Below, piece by piece: positions 44,426 to 54,019 of a stretch of 64,000 nt of DNA; position 1 is the first letter of the stretch, and every line of letters begins with the position of its first letter. This DNA is from Fuscovulum ytuae (lineage in GTDB: Bacteria > Pseudomonadota > Alphaproteobacteria > Rhodobacterales > Rhodobacteraceae): assembly GCF_029953595.1 (NCBI RefSeq), contig NZ_CP124535.1, forward strand, positions 2,587,001 through 2,651,000, read 5' to 3'. Made by a program: the position numbers and the translations under genes. A model generated the notes under the pieces. It searched no databases. It was given only the letters and a program-made list of their open reading frames with translations, and was not told the origin of the DNA.

Positions 44426-44468
44426 AAATGTTCAGGGATGGATGCAAACTTGACAGTAGTGAACATTT
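44426..44468. promoter_or_regulatory. Inverted repeat, candidate TetR operator
   Basis: AAATGTTCA (44426-44434) and its exact complement TGAACATTT (44460-44468) flank a TTGACA -35-like hexamer (44450-44455) in the intergenic region between the TetR gene and the flavoenzyme gene. The centres are 34 bases apart, about three helix turns. Confidence 0.5.
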
Positions 44469-44510
44469 TGCAGGATGGTCGCCGGAACGACAAGCTTGGA
44501 GATGCCTGAT

Positions 44511-46547
44511 ATGTCGAACGATCCGCTGTTGCAGCCCTATCGTCTGAAGCATCTGACCCTGCGCAACCGGATCATGACGACGAGCCATGAGCCCGCCTAT
44601 GGCGAGGATGGCATGCCGAAGGATCGCTATCGGCTGTATCATCTGGAGCGCGCCAAGGCGGGCGTGGCGATGGTGATGACGGCGGGGTCCGCGAGCGTAA
44701 GCCGCGACAGCCCGCCTGTGTTCAACAACCTGCTGGTCTGGAAGGACGAGGTGGTGCCGTGGCTCCGACGGATGGCGGATGACTGCCACGAGGCGGGCGC
44801 GGCGGTGATGATTCAGGTCAGCCATCTGGGCCGCAGGACGCGATGGGACAAGGGCGACTGGTTGCCCGTAGTGGCACCGAACAAGTCGCGCGAACCGTCT
44901 CACCGGGCTTTTCCCAAGGTGATGGAGGATTGGGACATCGCGCGGATCGTCACCGATTACGCGGATGCGGCGGAACGGATCAAGGCAGGCGGACTCGATG
45001 GGATGGAGTTCGAGTGCTACGGGCATCTGATGGACCAGTTCATCAGCCCGCTGACGGCGGCGGAGGCGGGGCCATATGCCGGGCCGCTGGAGAACCGGAT
45101 GCGGTTTGCAATGGACGTGCTGAAGGCGTGTCGGGCGCGGGTGGGGGATGATTTCCTACTGGGTGTGCGGTTCGTGGCGGATGAAGATGAACCGGGGGGG
45201 ATACCGCCCGAAGAAGGGATCGAGATCGCGCAGCGGTTCAAGGATTCCGGGCTGGTGGATTTCCTGAACATCATCCGGGGGCGGATTCATACGGATGCGG
45301 CGCTGACGGATGTGATTCCTGTGCAGGGGATGCGGTCGGCCCCGCATCTGGATTTCGCGGGGCGGGTGCGGGCCGAGGTGGGGATGCCGACATTCCATGC
45401 CGCGCGCATCCCTGACGTTGCGACGGCGCGTCATGCGGTGGCGACAGGCCAGTTGGACATGGTCGGGATGACGCGGGCGCATATGGCCGACCCGCATATC
45501 GTGCGGAAGGTGGCTGAGGGGCGGGAGGATGACATCCGGCCCTGCGTGGGGGCAACCTATTGCCTTGACCGCATCTATCAGGGCGGCATGGCGCTGTGCA
45601 TCCACAACCCGGCGACGGGCAGGGAAGAGATGATGCCGCATGTGGTGACCCCAGCGGCAGAGCGGAAGCGGGTGGTCGTCATCGGCGCGGGGCCGAGCGG
45701 TTTGGAGGCCGCGCGGGTGGCGGCGGAGCGGGGCCATGCGGTGACGGTGTTCGAAGCGGCGGCGCAGCCCGGTGGGCAGGTGCGGCTGCTGGCGCAACAG
45801 AAGCGCCGGGCCGAGATGATCGGGATAATCGATTGGCGCATGGCGCAATGCGCGGCGCGGGATGTGGAGTTCCGGTTCAACACATGGGCCGAGGCGGGGG
45901 ATGTGCTGGCACAGTCACCGGATGTGGTGATCGTGGCGACGGGGGGTCTGCCGGAGACGGCGGTTCTGGAACGCGGGAACGATCTGGTGGTGAGCGCGTG
46001 GGATATCCTGTCGGGCGATGCGAAGCCGGGGGCGAATGTGCTGTTGTATGATGATGCGGGCGACCATACGGCGATGCAGGCAGCGCAGATGCTGGCCGAG
46101 GCGGGGGCGGTGGTGGAGGTGATGACGCCTGACCGGACCTTTGCGCCCGAGGTGATGGGAATGAACCTTGTTCCCTATATGCGGGCGATGCAGGACAAGG
46201 CGGTGACCTTTACCGTGACCTATCGCTTGCTGGCGGCGGAGCGGGAGGGAAACCGGCTGAAGGCGGTGATCGGATCGGATTACCGGCGCGACCTGCGGCA
46301 GGAGCGGGTGTTCGACCAGATCGTGGTGAACCATGGGACACAGCCCTTGGCGGATATCTATTTCGACCTGAAGCCGCTGTCGGAAAACCTTGGCGCGGTG
46401 GATTACGAGGCATTGGTGGCGGGGCGCCCGCAGGAGATGGGTGGGGGGCCGAAGGGGTTTCGCCTGTATCGGATCGGGGATGCGGTGGAAGCTCGCAACA
46501 TCCACGCCGCGATCTATGATGCGCTGCGGTTGGTGAAGGATATCTGA
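44511..46547 (+). CDS. TMADH/2,4-dienoyl-CoA-reductase-like flavoenzyme, N-methylproline demethylase type
   Basis: FMN/FAD oxidoreductase of 678 residues. An N-terminal old-yellow-enzyme TIM barrel (about 8-340) is followed by a Cys cluster region. A Rossmann FAD/NAD domain (about 385-678) begins VVVIGAGPSGLEAARVAAER. From memory the closest relatives are StcD/HpbA-like N-methylproline and dimethylglycine demethylases. The [4Fe-4S] motif of trimethylamine dehydrogenase (Cys345, 348, 351, 364) appears here as Cys345, Ala348, Cys351 and Cys363, so one ligand is missing. The ATG at 44511 has TTGGAG at nine bases. It is divergent from a TetR gene; an amine-demethylation role is inference. Confidence 0.8.
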   Translation: MSNDPLLQPYRLKHLTLRNRIMTTSHEPAYGEDGMPKDRYRLYHLERAKAGVAMVMTAGSASVSRDSPPVFNNLLVWKDEVVPWLRRMADDCHEAGAAVMIQVSHLGRRTRWDKGDWLPVVAPNKSREPSHRAFPKVMEDWDIARIVTDYADAAERIKAGGLDGMEFECYGHLMDQFISPLTAAEAGPYAGPLENRMRFAMDVLKACRARVGDDFLLGVRFVADEDEPGGIPPEEGIEIAQRFKDSGLVDFLNIIRGRIHTDAALTDVIPVQGMRSAPHLDFAGRVRAEVGMPTFHAARIPDVATARHAVATGQLDMVGMTRAHMADPHIVRKVAEGREDDIRPCVGATYCLDRIYQGGMALCIHNPATGREEMMPHVVTPAAERKRVVVIGAGPSGLEAARVAAERGHAVTVFEAAAQPGGQVRLLAQQKRRAEMIGIIDWRMAQCAARDVEFRFNTWAEAGDVLAQSPDVVIVATGGLPETAVLERGNDLVVSAWDILSGDAKPGANVLLYDDAGDHTAMQAAQMLAEAGAVVEVMTPDRTFAPEVMGMNLVPYMRAMQDKAVTFTVTYRLLAAEREGNRLKAVIGSDYRRDLRQERVFDQIVVNHGTQPLADIYFDLKPLSENLGAVDYEALVAGRPQEMGGGPKGFRLYRIGDAVEARNIHAAIYDALRLVKDI

Positions 46548-46551
46548 GGGC

Positions 46552-47169
46552 CTAGCGGCGGGTCAGATAATCGGCGAGGGGGGCGTTCTGGCGCGCGGTG
46601 GCGGCGTGGAGCGCCTCCATCGGCATGGCGTCCTGTTTCACGAATTCGGTGAACATCTGATTCAAGTTGTTGAACACAAGCTGGCCAATCGCCACGGCAT
46701 CCACATCGGCACGGGCATAGCCCAATGCCTGAAGCCTGCGGATCAGTTCGCAGACTTGCCGGGCGAGAGTGGCATCGAGTTCGGTATAGCGGATGGAGAA
46801 GGGGGTTCCCGGCGCCTCGATCGAGATGGCCATGGCGGTGCGCCACATCTCTTTTGACAGGTAGTGGAGCGAGTGGTCGTAATAGCCCCCGATCAGCGTG
46901 GCGAGAGCTTGCCCGATGTCGCGCGGCGGGTTGGCGACAACGGTCTTTCCAGCGGCGACGACCTCTTCCACCTCCATCGATACAATGGCGAGGAGGAGAT
47001 CGCCCTTGTTGGCGAAGTAGTTGTAAAGTGTGCCGACAGACACCTCGGCCGCCTGCGCGATGTCTTCGATGCGGATCGCGCCATAGCCGGTTTCACGGAA
47101 AAGCCGCGTGGCGGCGGAAAGGATGCGGCTGGTTCTATCGGCCTTCTGTCTTTCGCGCAGTCCTGTCAT
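46552..47169 (-). CDS. TetR/AcrR-family regulator
   Basis: DNA-binding repressor of 205 residues. The helix-turn-helix lies at about 12-58 (RLFRETGYGAIRIEDIAQAA, VSVGTLYNYFANKGDLLLA). The C-terminal domain is a generic TetR ligand-binding fold. It is divergent from the polyamine-type transport operon, with a palindrome in the 115-base gap, and convergent with the flavoenzyme gene (4-base gap). It likely regulates the transport operon; the effector is not readable from sequence. Confidence 0.9.
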   Translation of the reverse strand: MTGLRERQKADRTSRILSAATRLFRETGYGAIRIEDIAQAAEVSVGTLYNYFANKGDLLLAIVSMEVEEVVAAGKTVVANPPRDIGQALATLIGGYYDHSLHYLSKEMWRTAMAISIEAPGTPFSIRYTELDATLARQVCELIRRLQALGYARADVDAVAIGQLVFNNLNQMFTEFVKQDAMPMEALHAATARQNAPLADYLTRR

Positions 47170-47207
47170 GGCACCCGTTCACAAATCGCCTGCTTTTTAA
47201 CATTGAC

Positions 47208-47219
47208 TTCAAATTTGAA
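47208..47219. promoter_or_regulatory. Palindrome TTCAAATTTGAA, candidate TetR operator
   Basis: A perfect 12-base palindrome, 38 bases before the TetR start and overlapping a TTGACT -35-like hexamer (47203-47208) that points toward the transport operon. The position suits a repressor site for both divergent units. Confidence 0.5.
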
Positions 47220-47284
47220 CGAACTCAATTCTTTTCTGGATGCGCCCGGCAGAGGTGCGACGTGACCCCGACATGGAGATGAGA

Positions 47285-48337
47285 ATGGCCCATAACGCGA
47301 CCCTTCCGTTGACTGCCCTTGCCCTGCTGGCTGTGGCGAGCCCGTCTTTCGCGCAGGAAATTAATGCGCTGGTCTGGTGTGACCATACCGACCCGGCGCT
47401 GATCGCGCCGTTCGAGGAAAAGTTCGGCGTGACGGTGAACCTGAAGGAATATGAGGGCACGGCGGCGGGATTGCAGATCCTTGAACAGTCGCAGCCCGGC
47501 GAATGGGATGTTCTGGTCATCGACGCGGTGGATGTGAAGCGCGCGGTGGAGGGCGGGTTCCTTGCGGAACTGCCGGCGGATCAATTGCCGACGCAGGATT
47601 TCTTTCCCGAAGTGGTGATGGCCGAGAACAATATGGTGGACGGCAAGACCTACGCCGTGACCGAGAAGTTCGGCTACAACACCATTTCCTATGACAAGAC
47701 CAAGGTGGACCCGGCCGACATGCAGGACATGGCGGCGCTGACTTCCGGCAAATATGACGGGCGGATCGGAATTTATGACTATTATCTGCCGGTGATCGGG
47801 CTGGTGGCGCTGGGTCAGGGGGTGAATACCGCCGATATCACGGCGGAAACTCTGCCCAGCCTGAAGGACCCGCTGATGGCGCTGCGCGCGGCATCAAAGC
47901 AGGTGGCGGATGTGGTGTCGGCGCAGACGGCGCTGGCCACGGGCGAGGTGGATATCGTTGTGGGCGGGGGTGAGTGGCTGACGGCGGTGCTGGCAGCGGA
48001 TAACCCGAACCTTGACTGGACGATCCCGAAGCAGGGCGGTCTGCGCTGGGCGCAATCAATCGGGGTGGTGGCGGGTTCGACGCAGCCTGATCTGGCGCTG
48101 GAATTCGTGAAATACATCGTGTCGCCGGAGGGCCAGGCGCGGTTGGCAACATCGTCCTGCTATTGGGGGATGCCCGCCAACGCGAAGGCGGGGGATTCGC
48201 TGTCTTTGGAAAGCCGCGAAGTGCTGCGTTGGAGTGAGCAGCCGGAATTCCTGAAGCGGGCGCAGCTGTACCCGATCCCGGATGCGGCGCTGGATACGGC
48301 GATGCAGGACATGTGGACCGAAATGCTGAACCAGTGA
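47285..48337 (+). CDS. Polyamine-type ABC transporter substrate-binding protein (PotD/PotF-like)
   Basis: Periplasmic binding protein of 350 residues. It has a signal peptide (about 1-22, ending SPSFAQ) and a mature region with FEEKFGVTVNLKEYEGTAAG (about 40) and AVTEKFGYNTISYDKTKVD (about 117). It also has TALATGEVDIVVGGGEWL and the late conserved SPEGQARLATSSCYWGMP. This is the PotD/PotF-like type-2 binding protein group. The ATG at 47285 has GGAG five bases upstream. It heads an operon of two permeases, an ATPase, a metallo-beta-lactamase-fold protein and a ureohydrolase, so a guanidinylated amine such as agmatine or guanidinobutyrate is a reasonable ligand guess. Confidence 0.9.
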   Translation: MAHNATLPLTALALLAVASPSFAQEINALVWCDHTDPALIAPFEEKFGVTVNLKEYEGTAAGLQILEQSQPGEWDVLVIDAVDVKRAVEGGFLAELPADQLPTQDFFPEVVMAENNMVDGKTYAVTEKFGYNTISYDKTKVDPADMQDMAALTSGKYDGRIGIYDYYLPVIGLVALGQGVNTADITAETLPSLKDPLMALRAASKQVADVVSAQTALATGEVDIVVGGGEWLTAVLAADNPNLDWTIPKQGGLRWAQSIGVVAGSTQPDLALEFVKYIVSPEGQARLATSSCYWGMPANAKAGDSLSLESREVLRWSEQPEFLKRAQLYPIPDAALDTAMQDMWTEMLNQ

Positions 48338-48368
48338 CGGCGTGACACTGGCCGTACAGGAGCGACGA

Positions 48369-49196
48369 ATGGGTTGGGGCCTTGTGGCCCCTGCCCTGCT
48401 TTGGACCATCGCATTCTTTGTGCTGCCCTTTGCCATCATGGTGGCGCTGTCCTTCGCGCGGATGGAGGGGCGCGCGGTGGTGCATGGGTTGGACCCCGGC
48501 AACTACATCCGCATCTTCACCGATTGGACGATGCTGAAGGCTTTGCTGAACAGCCTTGAGATCACGGCGGTGGTGACGGTGGTTTCGGTGGTGCTGGCCT
48601 ATCCTCTGGCTGCCATCATCGCCTTTCGGGTGCCTGCGCGGTGGCAGCGGTTGGCGCTGTTGATGGCGGTGTTGCCGTTCTGGACGTCTTATGTCGTGCG
48701 GTCTTATTCGTGGCTTTTGGTGCTGGGCCAGAACGGGGTGGTGAATAAGGCGCTGCTGGGGTTGGGGGTGATTGCCGAGCCCTTGGAGATTGCCGCGACG
48801 CGGACGGCAACGGTGATCGGGTTCGTGCATTTCTTCGTGATGCTGCTGACACTGACGATCTATGCCAATCTGATCCAGCTTTCGCCCAATTATGCGCGGG
48901 CGGCGGCGGACCTTGGGGCGGGACGATGGCAGACGTTCCGGCATGTGATCCTGCCCCTGACACTGCCGGGTGTGGTGACAGGGGCTTTCCTGACGTTTGT
49001 CCTCTGTATCGGGGATTACATCACGCCGCAGATATTGGGCGGGAATGCAGAATTGACGCTGCCGCAGTTGATCATGTTGCAGATGGGGCGGAGCGGGAAT
49101 TTTCCGTTGGCATCCGCCCTTTCGGTGGTTCTGATGGCGGTGGTGACGCTGGCCTATTTCGCAAGTAGCCGATGGCTGCGGTTGGATCGGGTGTAG
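48369..49196 (+). CDS. Polyamine-type ABC transporter permease (PotB-like)
   Basis: Inner-membrane permease of 275 residues with six transmembrane segments (LVAPALLWTIAFFVLPFAIM, about 4-23). The EAA loop LSPNYARAAADLGAGRWQTF (about 177-196) is typical of PotB/PotH, and GDYITPQILGG (about 222) is the usual PotB signature. I use the ATG at 48369, preceded by AGGAG; a GTG at 48342 would add nine residues. It follows the binding protein by 31 bases and precedes the PotC-like gene by 2. Confidence 0.92.
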   Translation: MGWGLVAPALLWTIAFFVLPFAIMVALSFARMEGRAVVHGLDPGNYIRIFTDWTMLKALLNSLEITAVVTVVSVVLAYPLAAIIAFRVPARWQRLALLMAVLPFWTSYVVRSYSWLLVLGQNGVVNKALLGLGVIAEPLEIAATRTATVIGFVHFFVMLLTLTIYANLIQLSPNYARAAADLGAGRWQTFRHVILPLTLPGVVTGAFLTFVLCIGDYITPQILGGNAELTLPQLIMLQMGRSGNFPLASALSVVLMAVVTLAYFASSRWLRLDRV

Positions 49197-49198
49197 CG

Positions 49199-49962
49199 AT
49201 GCGCGCGCTGTCATGGGCCTATCTGGCCGTTGCCTATGCTTTCGTCTTTCTGCCAGTGGTGGTTCTGGTGGCCTTCTCCTTTCAGGACGGGCGGCTGCCG
49301 GTGCCGCCCTTTCAGGGGTTCACTCTGCGCTGGTATGGGCGGGTACTGGGGGAGCGTGACCTGATGGAGGCGTTGGTAAACTCGGCGCTGGTGGCGGCAA
49401 TATCGTCACTATTCGCGCTGATTTTGGGGTTTTTGGCGGCGCATGCCCTGGCCCGTGTGCGGCTGCCGGGATCGGTTCTGATGCGCGGCGTGCTGATCGC
49501 GCCGATGACGGTGAGCTATCTGATTATCGCGTTGGGGTTGCTCACGCTGTTCAATCAGGCGGGGGTGCGGCTGTCCTTGTGGACGGCGGGTGTGGGGCAT
49601 GTGGTGATCAACCTGCCCCTCTGCTTTGCTATCACCTATGCGGCGATGGGGGATCATCAGAAGAACGCGGAACGGGCGGCGCGTGATCTGGGTGCGCCGG
49701 AGTGGAAGGTGCTGCTGCTGGTGTCGGCCCCGATGCTGGCGGCACCCTTGGCGGCGGCGTTTTTCCTGTCGGTCACGTTCAGTTGGGATGAGTTCATCAT
49801 CGCCTTCCTGCTGACGCGGTTTGACGTGACGCTGCCGGTAGAGATTTGGTCGATGCTGCGGTCGGGGATTTCGCCTGCGACGAATGCGGTGGGGTCTTTG
49901 GTGTTTCTGGTTTCCGTGACGCTGGTGGTTCTGCTGGAGGTGTTCGTGTTTCGGAGGGCGAA

Positions 49963-49966
<4 letters not shown>
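49199..49966 (+). CDS. Polyamine-type ABC transporter permease (PotC-like)
   Basis: Second permease, 255 residues. It begins LAVAYAFVFLPVVVLVAFSF, and FTLRWYGRVLGERDLMEALV is typical of PotC/PotI. The EAA loop QKNAERAARDLGAPEWKVLL (about 154-173) and VTFSWDEFIIAFLLTRFDVT (about 193) complete the family pattern. Its stop overlaps the ATPase start (ATGA). Confidence 0.93.
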
Positions 49967-50957
<991 letters not shown>

Positions 50958-50961
<4 letters not shown>

Positions 50962-51689
50962 TGGAACGGATGGGGCCTGCGGATTGGTGGCGCGTGCGGT
51001 CGGTGGGCGATGGCGTCACGTGGATCGACGAGCCGCATGTGCGGGAATTCTATCGCTGCAACGTCTGGCATGTGCGGGGGCGGGACCGGGACATGCTGGT
51101 GGATAGCGGGATGGGGGTGGTTTCCCTGCGTGAGTGGGTGCCCTTGGTGACGGAGCGGCCTTTGGAGGCAGTGGCGAGCCATACGCATTTCGACCATGTG
51201 GGATGCCATCACGAATTTCCCTGCCGATCCTGCCATGGGGCGGAGGCGCATCTTTTGCGCGCGCCCACGCGGGAGAATACCTTTGCCGACAAATATGTGA
51301 CGGACGAGATTTTCACCGCGCTGCCGCCGGAGCCTTATGTTTCGGCCAGCTATGCGGTGAAGGCAGCGCCCGCGACTCGGCTGTTGTGGGATGGGGATGT
51401 GGTCGATCTGGGGGATCGGCAGTTCGAGGTGATCCATACGCCGGGGCATTCGCCGGGGGGGATCGCCTTGTGGGAAGCGGCGACGGGCGTGCTGTTTTCG
51501 GGCGATATCGTCTACGATGGCGAGTTGATTGAGGGAACGACGGCGCAGGAGCAGGCGCAGTATATTCGGTCGATGGAGCGACTGCTGGCCCTGCCCGTGC
51601 GGGTGGTGCATGGCGGGCATTTCCCAAGCTATTCGGGAGAAAAGCACCGGACGATCATCCGGGAGTGGCTGGAAGGAAAAGGCAGATGA
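50958..51689 (+). CDS. Metallo-beta-lactamase-fold hydrolase
   Basis: Zinc hydrolase of 243 residues. The metal motif is SHTHFDHVGCHHEF (HxHxDH, about 70-83), followed by HTPGHSPGGIALWE (about 162), the bridging Asp in LFSGDIVYDG (about 182) and the last His in VVHGGHFPS (about 220). All ligands look present. The substrate is unknown. It is coupled at both ends (ATGA) between the transporter ATPase and the ureohydrolase, so it should act on the imported compound or a breakdown product, perhaps as an amidase, lactonase or thioesterase. That role is inference from context only. Confidence 0.85.
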
Positions 51690-52660
51690 CAACGTTCAAC
51701 CAACCGCTGGGCGGGAATGAGATGGCGCGTTTCGGGGGCCCTGCCACGATGATGCGACTGCCTGCGGCCACGTCGCCCGAAGGGCTGGACGTGGGTTTCA
51801 TCGGCATACCGATGGACCACGGCACGTCGAACCGTTCCGGCACGCGGTTGGGGCCGCGGCAGATCAGGGACGAGAGCCGGATGCTGCGCCCCTATAACAT
51901 GGCGACGGGGGCCGCGCCGTTTGACCATTTGCAGGTGGCCGATTTGGGCGACGTGCCGATCAACACCTTTGATCTGAAAAAGACGGTGGACATCATCACC
52001 GATTATTACCGCAGGGTTCTGGCGGCCGGGGTGACACCGCTGACACTTGGGGGCGACCATACGCTGACATGGCCGATCCTGCGGGCGATGAAAGAGAAAT
52101 ACGGTCCGGTCGCCTTGATCCATATCGATGCCCATGCCGATATAAACGAGCATATGTTCGGCGAGACAGTGGCGCATGGCTGCCCGTTCCGTCGGGCTTG
52201 GGAGGACGAGTGCCTGATCAATGATCGGGTGTTCCAGATCGGGCTGCGCGGCACAGGCTATGCGGCGGATGATTTCGACTGGGCGCGCGGGCAGGGTTGG
52301 ACCGTGGTTCAGGCCGAGGAATGCTGGGGCAAGTCGCTGGTGCGCCTGATGGAGATCGTTCGGGAACGGATCGGCGAGATGCCCGTCTATATCAGCTATG
52401 ACATCGACAGTCTGGATCCGGCCTTCGCGCCGGGGACGGGGACGGTGGAACCGGGCGGCCTTTCGACATGGCAGGCACTGGAGATCATCCGGGGCTGCGC
52501 GGGGCTGAACATCGTGGGGGGCGATCTGGTGGAAGTGTCGCCGCCCTATGATCCGTCGGGGAATACCGCGCTGATTGGCGCCAATCTGCTTTATGAGATG
52601 CTGTGCGTTCTGCCTGGCGTACCGCAGCGACCTTCACGGTTTTCCGGGCTGGCGTTCTGA
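51686..52660 (+). CDS. Agmatinase/guanidinobutyrase-family ureohydrolase
   Basis: Mn-dependent enzyme that hydrolyses a guanidino group to urea. The 324-residue protein has all family metal motifs: LGGDHTLTWPILRAMKEKYG (about 120), LIHIDAHADINEH (about 142), SYDIDSLDPAFAPGTGT (about 236) and EVSPPYDPSGNTAL (about 290). The N-terminus GIPMDHGTSNRSGTRLGPRQ fits the agmatinase/guanidinobutyrase branch. Agmatine, 4-guanidinobutyrate and guanidinopropionate cannot be told apart by eye. It is the last gene of the transport operon and ends 3 bases from the convergent TPR gene. Confidence 0.9.
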   Translation: MTTFNQPLGGNEMARFGGPATMMRLPAATSPEGLDVGFIGIPMDHGTSNRSGTRLGPRQIRDESRMLRPYNMATGAAPFDHLQVADLGDVPINTFDLKKTVDIITDYYRRVLAAGVTPLTLGGDHTLTWPILRAMKEKYGPVALIHIDAHADINEHMFGETVAHGCPFRRAWEDECLINDRVFQIGLRGTGYAADDFDWARGQGWTVVQAEECWGKSLVRLMEIVRERIGEMPVYISYDIDSLDPAFAPGTGTVEPGGLSTWQALEIIRGCAGLNIVGGDLVEVSPPYDPSGNTALIGANLLYEMLCVLPGVPQRPSRFSGLAF

Positions 52661-52663
52661 CGC

Positions 52664-53908
52664 CTATTTCCGCCAGTGCGGCATGGTCTTGATCGCGCCC
52701 CCCACATGGATGGGGCGCGGAACCCGGTAGGCATCGGGGAAATCCTTGCCGCGAAAGCCATAGATGCTGTCATGGGTGCAGAGGTCTTCGCGGATCAGGG
52801 GCCAGATTTGTTCCATCAGAAAGGCCTGATCGCCGAAGCGGTTGTTGAAGTGCTTTTTCGATTTGAGGATCAGGCCCTTCATATCAGGGATAACCCCGGC
52901 GACACCGCCCCACATTCCCGCGAGCATCAGTTCCATATGGTAGATGTGATCGCGCATGACGTGAAAGCGCTTGCCAGAGCGAATCCAATCTTCCACCGCA
53001 ATCAGTTCCTGCGCGTTCAAGCGGCTGTCGGTGTCGCGGCAGATGAAACGGTCAACCGCGGGGTCGTCGGAGACGAGGAAACGCCACATGGGGCGGACGG
53101 CCTGAAGGGCTGGGTCGGTGACCATCACGACCTGTGCGCCTTCGTCGCGCAGGATTTGAAGCGCATCGGAGGGGACGCTGTCATCGCAGTAGAAGCGGCA
53201 GTTCCAGCCGTAATAGAGATTGGGGGCAAGGCGCGCGTTGACGATGGCGCCATGCACATAGACCGGATTATCGCCCCAGAGCGAGAAGGCGATGATGTTG
53301 TTGCGGCGCTTGGACGGATTGAAGGGCGGGTTGCGATCCGTGAGCGTGACGGTCGCGGCGGGGCTGCCCGGAAAGCGGGCGAGCGCCTCGCGATCCTTGG
53401 TTTCAAGGTTGATACGGCCTGCGGCGATGGCTTCAGCGTCGCGCCCGGCGCGGCTGAGGCTGACCACCAAGGTGTTGCGGGTTTCGTAATCGTCCTTGAG
53501 GGTGAGCGCCTTTTGCAGGATCGGCACGGCCTCTTCGAAGCGGCCTGCGTTTTTTAGGAAAACTCCGTGCAAGCTCCACCCGCTGAAGAAATCGGGGTGG
53601 GCGGCGTTGAGGTCGCGATAGGCGGCTTCGGCCTCGGGGAGCATTTGGCCCTCTTTGAGGGCGGTGGCGAGGTAGAAGAGCGGTTCGGGAAGTTCAGGCG
53701 CAAGGTCGGCGGCGCGGTGGAAGGCATCGGCGGCGGGACCGTAATCCTTGATCCGGCGCAAGGCGTGGCCGAGGTTCATGTGGACCTGCGCATCGCTGCT
53801 TCCTTGTTCGGCGGCGGTGCGGAGGGACGGAAGCGCCTCATCCCAGCGCCCTTTGCGAGCGAGTTCCAGAGCCGATTGACCAAGGAGTTCCGTGCTGCTG
53901 CGTGCCAT
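52664..53908 (-). CDS. TPR protein with glycosyltransferase-like C-terminal domain
   Basis: Two-part protein of 414 residues. The N-terminal third (about 1-165) consists of TPR repeats, such as VHMNLGHALRRIKDYGPAAD and SGWSLHGVFLKNAGRFEEAV. The C-terminal part (about 200-414) resembles a nucleotide-sugar transferase-type domain: NIIAFSLWGDNPVYVHGAIV, NLYYGWNCRFYCDDSVP and the acidic motif FICRDTDSRLNAQEL (DxD-like). No signal peptide is seen. A role in surface glycan or protein glycosylation is possible but unproven. It is convergent with the ureohydrolase and not part of that operon. Confidence 0.78.
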   Translation of the reverse strand: MARSSTELLGQSALELARKGRWDEALPSLRTAAEQGSSDAQVHMNLGHALRRIKDYGPAADAFHRAADLAPELPEPLFYLATALKEGQMLPEAEAAYRDLNAAHPDFFSGWSLHGVFLKNAGRFEEAVPILQKALTLKDDYETRNTLVVSLSRAGRDAEAIAAGRINLETKDREALARFPGSPAATVTLTDRNPPFNPSKRRNNIIAFSLWGDNPVYVHGAIVNARLAPNLYYGWNCRFYCDDSVPSDALQILRDEGAQVVMVTDPALQAVRPMWRFLVSDDPAVDRFICRDTDSRLNAQELIAVEDWIRSGKRFHVMRDHIYHMELMLAGMWGGVAGVIPDMKGLILKSKKHFNNRFGDQAFLMEQIWPLIREDLCTHDSIYGFRGKDFPDAYRVPRPIHVGGAIKTMPHWRK

Positions 53909-53970
53909 AATCCGACCCTGTCATGCCCTTGGGGACGGTAATAGCTGTTAACGTGCGGTGCGGAAAAGCG

Positions 53971-53997
53971 AAAGGATGGCCTTATGGGCCATCCTTT
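53971..53997. terminator. Hairpin terminator between TPR gene and RND operon
   Basis: AAAGGATGGCC (53971-53981) pairs perfectly with GGCCATCCTTT (53987-53997) around TTATG, an 11-bp stem. It lies just after the RND transporter stop on the minus strand, where a T/C-rich tract follows, and likely ends that operon. Confidence 0.65.
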
Positions 53998-54019
53998 GCC
54001 GTTTGCGCCATCTTTGGCC

